From Pseudonocardia acidicola (GTDB taxonomy: Bacteria; Actinomycetota; Actinomycetes; Mycobacteriales; Pseudonocardiaceae), in the NCBI RefSeq assembly GCF_012911935.1, contig NZ_JAAXLA010000009.1:62001-126000 (forward strand): 64,000 nt of DNA. The letters are read 5' to 3'. The translations under genes and the position numbers were made by a program. This document shows, in pieces, positions 24,596-33,251 of the stretch (position 1 is its first letter; each line of letters begins with the position of its first letter). Under the pieces are notes generated by a model, which was given only the letters and a program-made list of their open reading frames with translations, searched no databases and had not been told where the DNA came from.

Positions 24596-26286
24596 CCGTC
24601 CTCGCGATCGTCCCGGTCGTGCTCGCCACCTTGCTGATCGGGGCCCGCGGCGTCGCGGCGATGCGCAGCACGTCGGACTTCCTGGTGGCCTCGCGGCGGA
24701 TCTCGCCTGCGCTCAACGCCGCCGCGGTCTCGGGCGAGTACCTGTCCGCGGCGTCGTTCCTCGGCGTGGCGGGCCTCGTCGTCAAGGACGGGGTGGGGGC
24801 GCTGTGGTACCCGGTGGGGTTCACCGCCGGCTATCTCGCAATGCTGACCCTCGTCGCGGCGCCGATGCGGCGCACCGGGGCGCTGACCGTCCCGGACTTC
24901 GCCGAGGCCCGGCTCGGCTCGCCGACGCTGCGGCGGTTCTCCGCGCTGGTCGTCCTCGTGATCGCGGGCCTGTACCTGGTGCCGCAGTTCACCGCGGCCG
25001 GTCAGGTGCTCACGCTCGTCAGCGGCACCCCGTACTGGGTCGGCGTCGTGGTCGCCGGCGCGGCGGTGAGCATCACGCTCGCCCTGGGCGGGATGCGCGC
25101 CGCGACGTACGTGCAGGCGTTCCAGTTCGGGCTCAAGATGCTGCTGTTCGTCGCCCCGGCGATCTGGCTGCTCCTGCAGACCGGTCCCGACACCCGCCGG
25201 GAGGCGCTTGCGCCGGTCGAGTTCACCCGCTTCGACCAGCAGACGCACGTGGACTTCCGGCTCGACACCCGGCTCAGCATCTCCGAACCCACCCCGGTCC
25301 GGATCGGCGACGGGTCCACCACGACCCTGAGCCCTGGCGAGTACACCGCGCCCGGCGGGGCCAGCTGGAGCTTCCCGGCCGGGGCCCGGGTTCCGGAGAT
25401 CCGCGGCGCCGCGGTCCCGGGCAGCGAGGCCTGGCAGCGCCCGCTGCTCGACGCCGGCGGCGGCGGCCACCCGCTGCTCGCGACCTGGTCGGTCCTGATG
25501 GCGACCGCGCTGGGCACGATGGGCCTGCCGCACGTGATCGTCCGCTTCCACACCAGCCCCGACGGCCGCAGCGCCCGCCGGACCGCCGCCATCACCGTCG
25601 CGCTGCTCGGCACGTTCTACCTGTTCCCCGCGATCTACGGGCTGCTGGGAACGGTGCTGCTCCCCGAGCTCTACCTGAGCGGCGCGACCGACACCGTCGT
25701 CGTCGCGCTGCCGGCCCGGGTCGACCCGGGTTGGACGGGGTCGCTGTTCACCGCGCTGCTCACCGCGGGCGCGTTCGCCGCGTTCCTCGCCACGTCGCTG
25801 GGGCTGCTGCTCGCCGTTGCCGGCGCGGTCTCCCACGACCTCGCGCCCGGGACGCTGCGCCGGCTGCGGCTGACCACGCTGGTCGCGGCCGGGGTGGTCG
25901 TGCTGCTCGCGCTCCCGGCGGCGAGGATCGACGTCGGGGCATTGGTCACCTCCGCCTTCGCGGTCGCCGCCTCGACGTTCTGTCCACTGCTCGTGCTCGG
26001 CATCTGGTGGCCGCGGCTCACCGCGCGGGGCGCCTACGCCGGGATGGCGGTCGGCCTGGTGTCCTCGGCCGGGGTGATGGGCGCCGGGCTGGTCGCCGGC
26101 CTCGAGCCGGGGCTTCCCGCGCTGCTGCTCGCGCAGCCCGCACTGTGGTCGGTGCCGCTGGCCTTCGCGACGATGATGCTGGTGTCGCTGCGCGGCGACC
26201 CGCCGCGGTGGGCCGGTTCGGCGATGTTGCGGCTGCACCTCGACGAGACCCTCGACGAGACCCGGACACCGGCCCCGCCGCTCTGA
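24592..26286 (+). CDS. Sodium:solute symporter family carboxylate transporter
   Basis: A 564-residue SSS-family permease with about 13 helices. Family motifs: SDFLVASRRISPALNAAAVSGEYLSAASFLG, VAGLVVKDGVGALWYPVGF and MGLPHVIVRFHTSPDGRSAR, shared with ActP/MctC acetate/pyruvate symporters. Unlike the paralogue at 26786 it has an extra hydrophilic loop of about 90 residues (about 200-290) between helices. Last gene of the LytS-LytTR-small membrane protein operon, so it is probably induced by that pair. Substrate is a small monocarboxylate by inference. Confidence 0.88.
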   Translation: MTVLAIVPVVLATLLIGARGVAAMRSTSDFLVASRRISPALNAAAVSGEYLSAASFLGVAGLVVKDGVGALWYPVGFTAGYLAMLTLVAAPMRRTGALTVPDFAEARLGSPTLRRFSALVVLVIAGLYLVPQFTAAGQVLTLVSGTPYWVGVVVAGAAVSITLALGGMRAATYVQAFQFGLKMLLFVAPAIWLLLQTGPDTRREALAPVEFTRFDQQTHVDFRLDTRLSISEPTPVRIGDGSTTTLSPGEYTAPGGASWSFPAGARVPEIRGAAVPGSEAWQRPLLDAGGGGHPLLATWSVLMATALGTMGLPHVIVRFHTSPDGRSARRTAAITVALLGTFYLFPAIYGLLGTVLLPELYLSGATDTVVVALPARVDPGWTGSLFTALLTAGAFAAFLATSLGLLLAVAGAVSHDLAPGTLRRLRLTTLVAAGVVVLLALPAARIDVGALVTSAFAVAASTFCPLLVLGIWWPRLTARGAYAGMAVGLVSSAGVMGAGLVAGLEPGLPALLLAQPALWSVPLAFATMMLVSLRGDPPRWAGSAMLRLHLDETLDETRTPAPPL

Positions 26287-26447
26287 CGCGGGCACCGTTC
26301 GGTGCCGATCGGTGCCGCTCGTCGGCTCCGGCGACCGGTCGTCGGCCGTTCGCCGCTCCCATCGGCGCTGTGCCGCGGGCCACTTTCGCGTCCCTGCCCG
26401 AGGTCCTTTCCTGTGCCCCCTGAGCACCCGCCGTGCAAGGAGGCACC

Positions 26448-26789
26448 GTGAGCACCACCGAATCCTCACCACCGGTCGACACCCATGACTGGGAGAAGGT
26501 CCGCTCCAGCGCCGAGTTCCAGGACCTGCGCCACCGGCTGCGCAGCTTCGTCTTCCCGCTGACCGGGGTGTTCCTGGCCTGGTACCTGACCTACGTGCTG
26601 CTGGCCAGCTACGCGCCGTCGTTCATGGCCACCAAGGTCGTGGGCAACATCAACGTGGGCCTGGTGTTCGGGCTGCTGCAGTTCGTCTCCACGTTCGCGA
26701 TCACGGCCTGGTACGTGCGCTACGCCGAACGCCGGCTCGACCCGCTGGCCGGCAAGATCCGCGACGAGATCCAGGGAGGATCGGCGTGA
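26448..26789 (+). CDS. DUF485 membrane protein, partner of MctC/ActP symporter
   Basis: A 113-residue DUF485 protein: soluble head with DWEKVRSSAEFQDLRHRLRSFVFP, then two membrane helices (LTGVFLAWYLTYVLLASYAP; VGLVFGLLQFVSTFAITAWYVRYA). DUF485 genes regularly precede actP/mctC. GTG at 26448 with GGAGG upstream. Its stop overlaps the symporter start (GTGA at 26786-26789). The 161 bp before it contain a small hairpin (26291-26306) after the first symporter gene; no clear promoter was seen. Confidence 0.9.
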   Translation: MSTTESSPPVDTHDWEKVRSSAEFQDLRHRLRSFVFPLTGVFLAWYLTYVLLASYAPSFMATKVVGNINVGLVFGLLQFVSTFAITAWYVRYAERRLDPLAGKIRDEIQGGSA

Positions 26790-28432
26790 GCCCCACCGTC
26801 ACGCTCGCCCAGGGGGTCCAGGGCAGCAACCCCGTCCTCAACATCACGATCTTCGGCCTGTTCGTCGTGATCACGCTGGCGATCGTGGTGCGGGTCAGCA
26901 GGCGCGCCAGCAGCGGCGCCTCCGACTTCTACACGGCCGGCGGTGGCTTCTCCGGGGCCCAGAACGGCGTCGCGATCTCCGGTGACTACCTGTCCGCGGC
27001 GTCCTTCCTCGGCATCGCCGGCGCGATCGCGCTCAACGGCTACGACGGCTTCCTGTACTCCGTCGGCTTCCTCGTCGCCTGGCTGGTCGCCCTGCTGCTC
27101 GTGGCCGAACTGCTGCGCAACACCGGCAAGTTCACCATGGGCGACGTGCTGGCCTTCCGGATGCGCCAGCGCCCGGTCCGGGCCGCCGCCGCCACGTCGA
27201 CGCTGGCGGTGTCGTTCTTCTACCTACTGGCCCAGATGGCCGGCGCCGGTGGTCTCGTCGCGCTGCTGCTCGACGTCGAGGACAAGGCACAGCAGGGCAT
27301 CGTGATCGCGGTCGTCGGCATGCTGATGATCGCCTACGTGCTGATCGGCGGCATGCGCGGCACCACCTGGGTGCAGATCATCAAGGCCGTGCTGCTGATC
27401 GTCGGCGCCGGGGTGATGACGGTCTGGGTGCTGGGCACGTTCGGGCTGAACCTGTCGTCGGTGCTCGGCGGGGCCGTCGACCGCGCCGGTCAGGCCGGCG
27501 AGGCGCTGCTCAACCCGGGCAAGCAGTACGGCAAGAACGGCGTGACCCGGCTCGACTTCATCTCACTCGCCCTCGCGCTGGTACTCGGAACCGCCGGCCT
27601 GCCGCACATCCTGATGCGCTTCTACACCGTGCCCACGGCCAAGGAGGCCCGCCGGTCGGTGGTCTGGGCGATCTGGCTGATCGGGCTGTTCTACCTGTTC
27701 ACCCTGGTGCTCGGCTACGGCGCCGGTGCGCTGGTCGGCCCGGACGCGATCAAGAAGGCGCCCGGCGGGGCCAACTCGGCCGCGCCGCTGCTCGCCTTCG
27801 AGCTCGGCGGCACGGTCCTGCTCGGCATCATCGCGGCCGTCGCGTTCGCCACGATCCTCGCGGTCGTCGCCGGCCTGACGATCACCGCCTCGGCCTCGTT
27901 CGCCCACGACGTCTACGCCAACGTGATCAAGAAGGGCCGGACGTCGTCCGACGACGAGGTCAAGGTCGCCCGGATCACCGCGGTGGTCATCGGCATCGTC
28001 GCGATCCTCGGCGGCATCCTGGCCAACGGGCAGAACATCGCCTTCCTCGTGGCGCTCGCGTTCGCCGTGGCCGCGTCGGCGAACCTGCCGACGATCCTCT
28101 ACTCGCTGTTCTGGAAGAAGTTCAACACGACCGGTGCGCTGTGGAGCATCTACGGCGGTCTGGCCATCACGCTCGTGCTGATCGTCTTCTCGCCGGTGGT
28201 GTCCGGGAAGCCGATCGACCCGGCGACCGGCCGGAGCCCGTCGATGCTGCAGGGCGTCGACTTCCACTGGTTCCCGCTCGACAACCCCGGCCTGGTCTCG
28301 ATCCCGCTGTCGTTCCTGCTGGGGTACATCGGCACCCAGGTCGGCCGGAGCCGGGCCGACGAGTCGAGGTACGCCGAGATGGAGGTGCGCTCGCTGACCG
28401 GCGCCGGTGCCGAGAAGGCCGTCGTGCACTAG
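26786..28432 (+). CDS. MctC/ActP-type cation:monocarboxylate (acetate/pyruvate/propionate) symporter
   Basis: A 548-residue SSS symporter with about 13 helices. Motifs: SDFYTAGGGFSGAQNGVAISG, GDYLSAASFLG, YDGFLYSVGFLVAWLVALLL, GTAGLPHILMRFYTVP, and a cytoplasmic end ADESRYAEMEVRSLTGAGA that ActP/MctC proteins share. Corynebacterial MctC takes up pyruvate, acetate and propionate. Coupled to the DUF485 gene. It is the second carboxylate symporter next to the LytS/LytTR pair and ends at a strong terminator. Confidence 0.92.
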   Translation: MSPTVTLAQGVQGSNPVLNITIFGLFVVITLAIVVRVSRRASSGASDFYTAGGGFSGAQNGVAISGDYLSAASFLGIAGAIALNGYDGFLYSVGFLVAWLVALLLVAELLRNTGKFTMGDVLAFRMRQRPVRAAAATSTLAVSFFYLLAQMAGAGGLVALLLDVEDKAQQGIVIAVVGMLMIAYVLIGGMRGTTWVQIIKAVLLIVGAGVMTVWVLGTFGLNLSSVLGGAVDRAGQAGEALLNPGKQYGKNGVTRLDFISLALALVLGTAGLPHILMRFYTVPTAKEARRSVVWAIWLIGLFYLFTLVLGYGAGALVGPDAIKKAPGGANSAAPLLAFELGGTVLLGIIAAVAFATILAVVAGLTITASASFAHDVYANVIKKGRTSSDDEVKVARITAVVIGIVAILGGILANGQNIAFLVALAFAVAASANLPTILYSLFWKKFNTTGALWSIYGGLAITLVLIVFSPVVSGKPIDPATGRSPSMLQGVDFHWFPLDNPGLVSIPLSFLLGYIGTQVGRSRADESRYAEMEVRSLTGAGAEKAVVH

Positions 28433-28459
28433 GGCAGCCACCCGGCCCGGTGACGGCTG

Positions 28460-28491
28460 GTGGGGTCCCGGCACCGTCGCCGGGACCCCAC
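28460..28491. terminator. Strong bidirectional terminator hairpin
   Basis: Perfect 13-bp stem GTGGGGTCCCGGC/GCCGGGACCCCAC with a 6-nt loop, between convergent mctC-like (+) and adnB-like (-) genes; its last base is the first of the adnB stop codon. TTT follows shortly after on the plus strand. Confidence 0.85.
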
Positions 28492-31400
28492 TAGCCGTTT
28501 CCGGGGGCGACCGCCTCGGGCACGGACTGCACGAGGGCACGCAGACCGCCGGCGTCGAGCAGGTCGGCGGGCCGCAGCGTCTGATCGGACCGCACGTAGT
28601 GGAACGCGGCCCGCACCTGCTCCGGGTCGCAGCCCACCAGCGCCGCCCAGGCCAGCCGGTAGGCGCCGAGCTGCACCGCGAGCGCGGGCAGCCGCGACGC
28701 CTCGGGCGGCGGCCCGGTCTTCCAGTCGACCACGGTCCAGCCGCCGTCGGGGTCGGCGAACACCGCGTCCATCCGGCCGCGCACCGCGATCCCGCCGATC
28801 ACGGTCTCGAACGGCACCTCTACCTCGACCGGGCGCCGGTCCGCCCACCCCGAGGCCAGGAACGCGTCCTGCAGTTCGACGAGCGCGTCGTCACCGGCCG
28901 CGGCGTCGTCGGCGGCGCCGGGCAACTCGTCGAGGTCGAGCAGCTGCGCGGCGCCGAAGCGCTGCTCGAGCCAGGCGTGGAACGCGGTGCCGCGGCGGGC
29001 GTGCGGGCTCGGCGGCAGCGGCAGCGGGCGGCGCAGCCGGGCGGCCAGCGCCTCCGCGTCGGCCGCGAGCTCGACGAGCTGGCTGACCGAGAACTGCGGC
29101 GGCAGCGTCACCGACGGTCGCGCCCCGGCCGCGGCCCGCTCGGCCAGCAGCACGTCGACGTCGGCCGCCCACCCCTCCGGATCGGGATCGGCCGGGGGCA
29201 GCAGGTCCGGCGGCCCGTCGTCGCCGGGTGCCTCGTCCTGGACGGTCCCCAGCAGGTCGAGCTGCGCCCCGGGCTCGTGCGCGGGCGGCTCGTCGGGTCC
29301 CATCGCCAGCAGGTCGAGCTGCCCACCCGGCTCGGCCCGATCGCCCCGCTCGCGCTCGGCCTGCGCCGCCGCGCGGGCCGCCTTCAGGTCGCGCAGCGCC
29401 GCCCGCACGAGATCCGCGCCGGCGTGCACCGCTTCCGACCGGGCCCCCAACGGGTCGACCGGCCACAGCGCGGTGACCGGATCGGCGGTGGCCGGGTTGG
29501 TGTCCTCGGGTTCGGGCGCCTCGGCCCACGCCTCGATCGGGAACGGCGGGCCGATCTCCCCCGTCTCGATGCCGCTCTCGCCGCCGAGCGCGTCACGGAT
29601 CTCGGTGAGGAACTCCGACGGCTCCTTCGGCTTCTCCCCCGCCGCCCCCCAGCGGTGCCCGGACACCAGCAGTACGTGCTCGGAGCGGGTGAGCGCGACG
29701 TAGAACAGCCGCCGCTCCTCGGTCAGCCGGCGCGCGTCGAGGGCGGCATCGTGTTCCTTGACGGCCTCCTCGAGCTGTTTGCGGTCACCACCCGGCGGCA
29801 GGTACAGCCCGGGCAGGTCGTCGGCGTCACCGCGCAGCGGCACCGGGAGCGCGGACGGGTCGGTCAGCCAGCTCCCGCCGATCTTGCGGCCCGGGAAGAC
29901 CTGCGACACCAGGTGCGGGACCGCGACGATCTCCCACTCCAGGCCCTTCGCCGCGTGCACGGTGAGCACCTGCACGCGGTCGCGCGCCACCTCCACCTCG
30001 CCCGGGGTGAGCCCGTCCTCGGCGCGCTCGGCCGTCTCCAGGTAGTCGAGCAGCGCGGGCAACGAGGGCACCTCGGCGCCGGCCGCGAACTCGGCGACGA
30101 CGTCGGCGAACGCGTCGAGGTGCGCGCGCCCCACCGGGCCCGGCCGGGCCGCGGTCTCGGCGTCGAGCAGCAGCACCCGCTCGGCGTCGGCGACGAGGTC
30201 GGTGAGCGGGGCCGAGGCCCGGGCGCGCAGCCACGTCAGCTCGCGGGCCAGCCGGCGGATCCGCTCGAAGCCCGCCCGCGAGTACCTCTCGGCCGGCCCC
30301 GGGTCGTCGAGCGCGTCGACGAGCCCGGCCTGCTCGGCCTGCTCGCCGGGCAGCGCCCCCAGGGCCAGCTGCGCCGGGCTGAGCGGCCCGGGCCCGGTGC
30401 CGGGCAGCGGCGGGACGAGCTCACGGGCCCGCTGCCACAGCGCCGCCAGGTCGGCCACCCCGAGGCGCCACCGCGCCCCGGTGAGCAGCCGGACCGCGGA
30501 CGGCCCGGCCAGCGGGTCGGCGACGACACGCAGCGCGCTGACCAGGTCGCGCACCTCCGGGGTGTCGAGCAGCCCGCCCAGGCCAACCACCTCGACCGGC
30601 AGCCCGCGCGCCCGTAGCGCGGCGGCGATCGGGTCCATGTCGGCGCGCCTGCGGACCAGTACCGCCGAGGTCGGCAGCTCCGCGCCTGCCTCCTCCGCCC
30701 GGCGCCAGCGCGCGGCGATGGCATCGGCCATCCAGGCGATCTCGGTGCCGACGTCGGGCAGCAGCGCGACCCGCACATCGCCGGCCCCCGCCTTCGGGCC
30801 CGCCCGCAGCTCCCCGACCGCGACCGCACCGGGGGCGGTGCGCAGCGGCTCGGACACCGCGTTGGCCAGCGCCAGCACCTCCGGCGGGTTGCGGAAGCTG
30901 GTGAGCAGCCCGTACTCGTCGGCGGGCGCGCCGCCGGGCCCCGGGAAGTCGGTCCGGAACCGGGCCAGGTTGCCGGCGCTGGCCCCGCGCCAGCCGTAGA
31001 TCGACTGGCAGGGGTCGCCGACCGCGGTCACCGACAGCGGCTCCGCGCGCGGCACCGCGCCCGGCACCGCGCCGAACAGCGCCCGCAGCAGCACCCGCTG
31101 GGAATGCCCGGTGTCCTGGTACTCGTCGAGCAGCACCGCCCGGAAGGCCCCCCGCTCGATCTCGCCGACCTCCGGATGTCCCTCGGCGACCCGCGCCGCG
31201 ATCGCCATCTGATCGGCGAAGTCGATCGCGCGTTCGGCCCGCTTGCGCGCCGCGAACGCCTCGACCAGGGGGAGCAGCTCGACCCGCATCCGCTGGGTGT
31301 CGATCCACTTCTTGTAGGTCTGCGACGGTTCGGCGCGCTGCCCCTTGCCGCGCGGGGCGTCGGCCAGCATCGCGATCATCCGGACCGCGAGGCGGTGCAC

Positions 31401-31970
31401 GGCCTCCGGCTCGACGAGATGCTCGCCGAGCTCGCCGGCCAGCGCCAGCAGGTAGCTGGTGACGGTGGCCGGCACCCTGTCGATCTCGAGGTCCTCGGCC
31501 CAGGTGGAGACCACGCGGTGCGCCAACTGCCAGGCCGCGGTCTCGCCGAGCAGCCGGGCGGCGGGCTCCGCGGGCAGCCGCAGCGCGTGCTCGCCGACCA
31601 ACCGGCCGGCATAGGCGTGGTAGGTCGAGATCGTCGGCTCGCCGGCCAGGACCGCGGCGCGGCGCTGCCCGCCCGGATCGAGCTCGTCGAGCAGCGGGGA
31701 TCCGGCGAGCCGGCGCAGCCGCGAGCGCACCCGCACGCCGAGCTGCTGGGCCGCCTTGCGGGTGAAGGTCAGGCCGAGAACCTGCTCCGGAAGCACCTGC
31801 CCGGTGGCCACGAGCCACACCACGCGGGCGGCCATCGTCTCGGTCTTGCCCGCGCCCGCGCCGGCCACCACCAGCGCGGGCCGTGCGGGCGCAGCGATCA
31901 CCGCCGCCTGCTCGTCGGTCGGCGGCGGCAACCCGAGGGCTGCGGCCAGGGCCGCCGGGGTCAGCTGCAC
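28491..31970 (-). CDS. adnB: AdnB-type helicase-nuclease subunit (double-strand break resection)
   Basis: A 1159-residue UvrD-like motor with C-terminal RecB-like nuclease. Walker A AGAGAGKTET lies near residue 42, motif II VLLDEYQDTGHSQRVLL near 285, motif III YGWRGASAGNL, and motif VI YVALTRSEHVLLVSGHRWG near 755. The nuclease core has GRMDAVFADPDGG and VVDWKTG (near 1085) followed by QLGAYRLAW, so the metal site looks intact. No terminal Cys cluster. AdnAB resects broken DNA ends in mycobacteria. GTG start. In M. tuberculosis the two adn genes are adjacent; here an opposite-strand gene separates them, so this subunit needs its own promoter. Subunit name is by order. Confidence 0.88.
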   Translation of the reverse strand: MQLTPAALAAALGLPPPTDEQAAVIAAPARPALVVAGAGAGKTETMAARVVWLVATGQVLPEQVLGLTFTRKAAQQLGVRVRSRLRRLAGSPLLDELDPGGQRRAAVLAGEPTISTYHAYAGRLVGEHALRLPAEPAARLLGETAAWQLAHRVVSTWAEDLEIDRVPATVTSYLLALAGELGEHLVEPEAVHRLAVRMIAMLADAPRGKGQRAEPSQTYKKWIDTQRMRVELLPLVEAFAARKRAERAIDFADQMAIAARVAEGHPEVGEIERGAFRAVLLDEYQDTGHSQRVLLRALFGAVPGAVPRAEPLSVTAVGDPCQSIYGWRGASAGNLARFRTDFPGPGGAPADEYGLLTSFRNPPEVLALANAVSEPLRTAPGAVAVGELRAGPKAGAGDVRVALLPDVGTEIAWMADAIAARWRRAEEAGAELPTSAVLVRRRADMDPIAAALRARGLPVEVVGLGGLLDTPEVRDLVSALRVVADPLAGPSAVRLLTGARWRLGVADLAALWQRARELVPPLPGTGPGPLSPAQLALGALPGEQAEQAGLVDALDDPGPAERYSRAGFERIRRLARELTWLRARASAPLTDLVADAERVLLLDAETAARPGPVGRAHLDAFADVVAEFAAGAEVPSLPALLDYLETAERAEDGLTPGEVEVARDRVQVLTVHAAKGLEWEIVAVPHLVSQVFPGRKIGGSWLTDPSALPVPLRGDADDLPGLYLPPGGDRKQLEEAVKEHDAALDARRLTEERRLFYVALTRSEHVLLVSGHRWGAAGEKPKEPSEFLTEIRDALGGESGIETGEIGPPFPIEAWAEAPEPEDTNPATADPVTALWPVDPLGARSEAVHAGADLVRAALRDLKAARAAAQAERERGDRAEPGGQLDLLAMGPDEPPAHEPGAQLDLLGTVQDEAPGDDGPPDLLPPADPDPEGWAADVDVLLAERAAAGARPSVTLPPQFSVSQLVELAADAEALAARLRRPLPLPPSPHARRGTAFHAWLEQRFGAAQLLDLDELPGAADDAAAGDDALVELQDAFLASGWADRRPVEVEVPFETVIGGIAVRGRMDAVFADPDGGWTVVDWKTGPPPEASRLPALAVQLGAYRLAWAALVGCDPEQVRAAFHYVRSDQTLRPADLLDAGGLRALVQSVPEAVAPGNG

Positions 31971-32194
31971 ACCAGCGTTCTACCCCACGGCTCCGACAGC
32001 GCCGGCCCCGCCGCCCGGACCGTTCGGGGCGGCGGCGGCGAGGACCGCGAGGTGGGGTTGTCCCCACCCGCGGAGGAGGGTCACCTCATCCAACTCTGGG
32101 GGCTGCCCGATCGCCTCCCGGTGCGCCGCACAGCAGCCTTCTCCCCAACGCACATCACGCCGCACCACGGCGCCGACGAAGTGAGGGGAACGCC

Positions 32195-33178
32195 GTGCCC
32201 ATCATTTCCGTTCCCGAGGCCTTCAACGAGGACGGGCTGTTCGTCGACCTTCAGCCGGTCTTCGGGCAGTCGCTGTTCCTGAAGTGCGAGGGCTTCAACT
32301 TCGCCGGCTCGGTCAAGCTCAAAGCCGCCAACGAGATGGTTGCGGCCGCCGAGCGGGAGGGCGTCCTGCGGCCCGGGGCGGTCCTGATCGAATCCTCGTC
32401 GGGCAACCTGGGCGTGGCGCTGAGCACGATCGCGGCGAGCAGGGGCTACCAGTTCCTGTGCGTGACCGACTCCCGATGCAACCTGGCGACTCGGCTGCTG
32501 ATGGAGGCGCTGGGCGCCCAGGTGCACGTCATCACCGAGCCCGATCCGGTCGGCGGCCTGCTCGGCGCGCGGATAAACCACATCCGCGCCCTGTGCGCCT
32601 CCGACGACCGGTACGTGTGGCTCAACCAGTACACCAATCCCAACGCCTGGAAGGCGCACTACCGCACCACCGCGCCGGCGATCGCCCGCCAGTTCCCCGA
32701 GCTGGACGTGCTGTTCCTCGGAGCCGGCACCACCGGCACACTGATGGGCTGCGCCCGCTACTTCCAGCAGTGGCACCCGTCGGTGCGGGTGGTCGCCGTC
32801 GACAGCGTCGGGTCGGTGAGCTTCGGGGGCCCGCCTGGCCGCCGGATGATTCCCGGTCTGGGCATGGGTGTCCGCCCGCCGCTGCTCGACGATTCCTACA
32901 TCGACGAAGTGATCATGGTGGACGAGGCCGACGCCATCCGCACCTGCCACCGCCTGGCCCGACGCGGATTCCTGTTCGGCGGCTCCACCGGCACCGTCGT
33001 CAGCGGCGCGATGGGCTGGCTGGCCGAGCACGAGGGGCAGGGGCTGACCGCGGTGGCCCTCGCCCCGGACCTGGGCGAGCGCTACCTCGACACCATCTAC
33101 CAGTCCAACTGGGTTGAGGATCTCTACGGCCCGGACGTGCTCGCCGCGAACGAGCGCGTCGCCGCCCAGGCGGCCTGA
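32195..33178 (+). CDS. SbnA-like PLP-dependent enzyme (cysteine synthase fold)
   Basis: A 327-residue fold-type II PLP enzyme close in motifs to SbnA, which makes N-(2-amino-2-carboxyethyl)-L-glutamate, precursor of 2,3-diaminopropionate. PLP lysine in NFAGSVKLKAANEM (near 42), phosphate-neighbour loop ESSSGNLGVALS, glycine loop GAGTTGTLMGCARYF and GGSTGTVVSGAM near the end. GTG at 32195 with GAGGGG upstream. The usual partner SbnB, siderophore or antibiotic genes are absent nearby. It lies alone and inverted between adnB and adnA, so it looks inserted. A cysteine-synthase role cannot be excluded. Confidence 0.82.
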   Translation: MPIISVPEAFNEDGLFVDLQPVFGQSLFLKCEGFNFAGSVKLKAANEMVAAAEREGVLRPGAVLIESSSGNLGVALSTIAASRGYQFLCVTDSRCNLATRLLMEALGAQVHVITEPDPVGGLLGARINHIRALCASDDRYVWLNQYTNPNAWKAHYRTTAPAIARQFPELDVLFLGAGTTGTLMGCARYFQQWHPSVRVVAVDSVGSVSFGGPPGRRMIPGLGMGVRPPLLDDSYIDEVIMVDEADAIRTCHRLARRGFLFGGSTGTVVSGAMGWLAEHEGQGLTAVALAPDLGERYLDTIYQSNWVEDLYGPDVLAANERVAAQAA

Positions 33179-33251
33179 CCCGCAGCCGGCCGGCCCGTGT
33201 CCCGCTCACCCGCGATGTGCACGCGGCCGCCCGGTGCCACGCCGAGACGGC

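Noticed and set aside
28407..30617. Long plus-strand open frames over the adn and neighbouring genes
   Set aside because: High GC leaves long antisense frames open; their products are Arg/Gly/Pro-rich and match no family, while the opposite strand has clear domains.
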